DNA of 6,792 nt from Acidobacteriota bacterium. Its GTDB lineage: Bacteria; Acidobacteriota; Terriglobia; Versatilivoradales; Versatilivoraceae. The notes below the pieces were generated by a model. It saw only the letters and a list, made by a program, of their open reading frames with translations, ran no database searches and was not told where the DNA came from. This document shows, in pieces, positions 6,390 to 6,792 of the stretch (the first letter of the stretch is position 1; each line of letters starts with the position of its first letter). The stretch covers positions 1-6,792 of the forward strand of contig JAPOZE010000319.1 in NCBI GenBank assembly GCA_026706225.1. Reading direction: 5' to 3'. The translations under genes and the position numbers were made by a program.

Positions 6390-6792
6390 ATGTTTGACAA
6401 GTTTCGGGAAGAGTGCGGAGTCTTTGGGGTGTTTGGGCATCGGGAGGCCTCGCGGATCGCCTATCTGGGCCTGTACGCCCTTCAGCATCGGGGACAAGAG
6501 AGCGCGGGCATCGTCTCCAGCGACGGCACCGGCCTCCACAGCGAGACGGGGATGGGCCATGTGGCCGACATTTTCGACCACTCTCGCCTGGAGCACTTGA
6601 AGGGGGAGGCGTCCATCGGCCATACCCGCTACTCGACGGCGGGTGAGAGTGCCTCGAAGAACGCCCAGCCCCTGGTGGTTTCCTGCAGCCAGGGCGACCT
6701 GGCGCTCTGTCATAACGGCAACCTGATCAATGCCCTGCAGGTAAGACGCCAACTCGAGAAGTCGGGGTCCATCTTCCAGTCGACGACCGATA
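6390..6792 (+). CDS. purF: amidophosphoribosyltransferase, N-terminal part, 3' end outside window
   Basis: PurF catalyses the first committed step of purine synthesis, making phosphoribosylamine from PRPP and glutamine, and is usually feedback-inhibited by purine nucleotides. The window holds the first 134 codons, the N-terminal nucleophile glutaminase domain; the phosphoribosyltransferase domain lies beyond the edge. The protein begins MFDKFREECGVFGVFG. Cys9 is the expected nucleophile, exposed when the eight-residue propeptide is removed. Family motifs follow: LQHRGQESAGI (from about 31), GHTRYSTAG with Arg80, NAQPL, and CHNGNL (107-112) with Asn109-Gly110 forming the oxyanion hole. An in-frame TAG at 6384-6386 lies just upstream, so ATG 6390 is the earliest ATG possible and fits the family. 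Whether it carries the iron-sulfur cluster of the Bacillus enzyme cannot be seen. It follows purL by 97 nt in the common purL-purF order. The ribosome site is weak (GAGG at 6371-6374). Confidence 0.97.
   Translation, partial: MFDKFREECGVFGVFGHREASRIAYLGLYALQHRGQESAGIVSSDGTGLHSETGMGHVADIFDHSRLEHLKGEASIGHTRYSTAGESASKNAQPLVVSCSQGDLALCHNGNLINALQVRRQLEKSGSIFQSTTD

Overview
The window is a GC-rich, densely coding bacterial segment in which every supported gene reads on the + strand. Its core is a block of de novo purine biosynthesis genes, purB-purS-purQ-purL-purF. Two other genes precede it: the 3' part of an M16-family zinc peptidase gene and a YycJ/WalJ-type metallo-beta-lactamase-fold hydrolase gene. 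The first and last genes are cut by the window edges. No RNA gene, mobile element, CRISPR array or convincing terminator was found, and no gap between genes exceeds about 100 bases.

Layout: M16 peptidase C-terminal part (1-821); MBL-fold hydrolase (about 880-1656); adenylosuccinate lyase PurB (1685-2980); the three parts of a split FGAM synthase, PurS (3000-3242), PurQ (3322-4011) and PurL (4013-6292); and the N-terminal 134 residues of amidophosphoribosyltransferase PurF (6390 to the window end). Gaps are 28 nt between MBL and purB, 19 nt between purB and purS, 79 nt between purS and purQ, 1 nt between purQ and purL, and 97 nt between purL and purF. This suggests one operon, with two short leader-like spaces before purQ and purF.

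How the genes work together: PurF makes phosphoribosylamine from PRPP and glutamine. PurS, PurQ and PurL together convert FGAR to FGAM: PurQ releases ammonia from glutamine, PurS bridges the subunits and PurL is the ATP-dependent synthetase. PurB acts later on SAICAR and again on adenylosuccinate. The active-site motifs of the five Pur proteins are intact as far as the window shows.

Organism: the three-part PurS/PurQ/PurL system and the 431-residue Bacillus-type PurB argue against a gammaproteobacterium, which would have one long PurL. High GC and gene content would fit Acidobacteriota or a similar uncultured phylum, but this is a low-confidence inference.

The region is mostly ordinary metabolism. 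The most interesting non-coding observation is that purS, purQ and purF each have a possible hairpin ending 0-1 nt before the ATG, with the Shine-Dalgarno-like bases in its loop. At purQ a second hairpin overlaps the first and could be an alternative fold. A 12-nt exact repeat also sits just upstream of both GTG-started genes.
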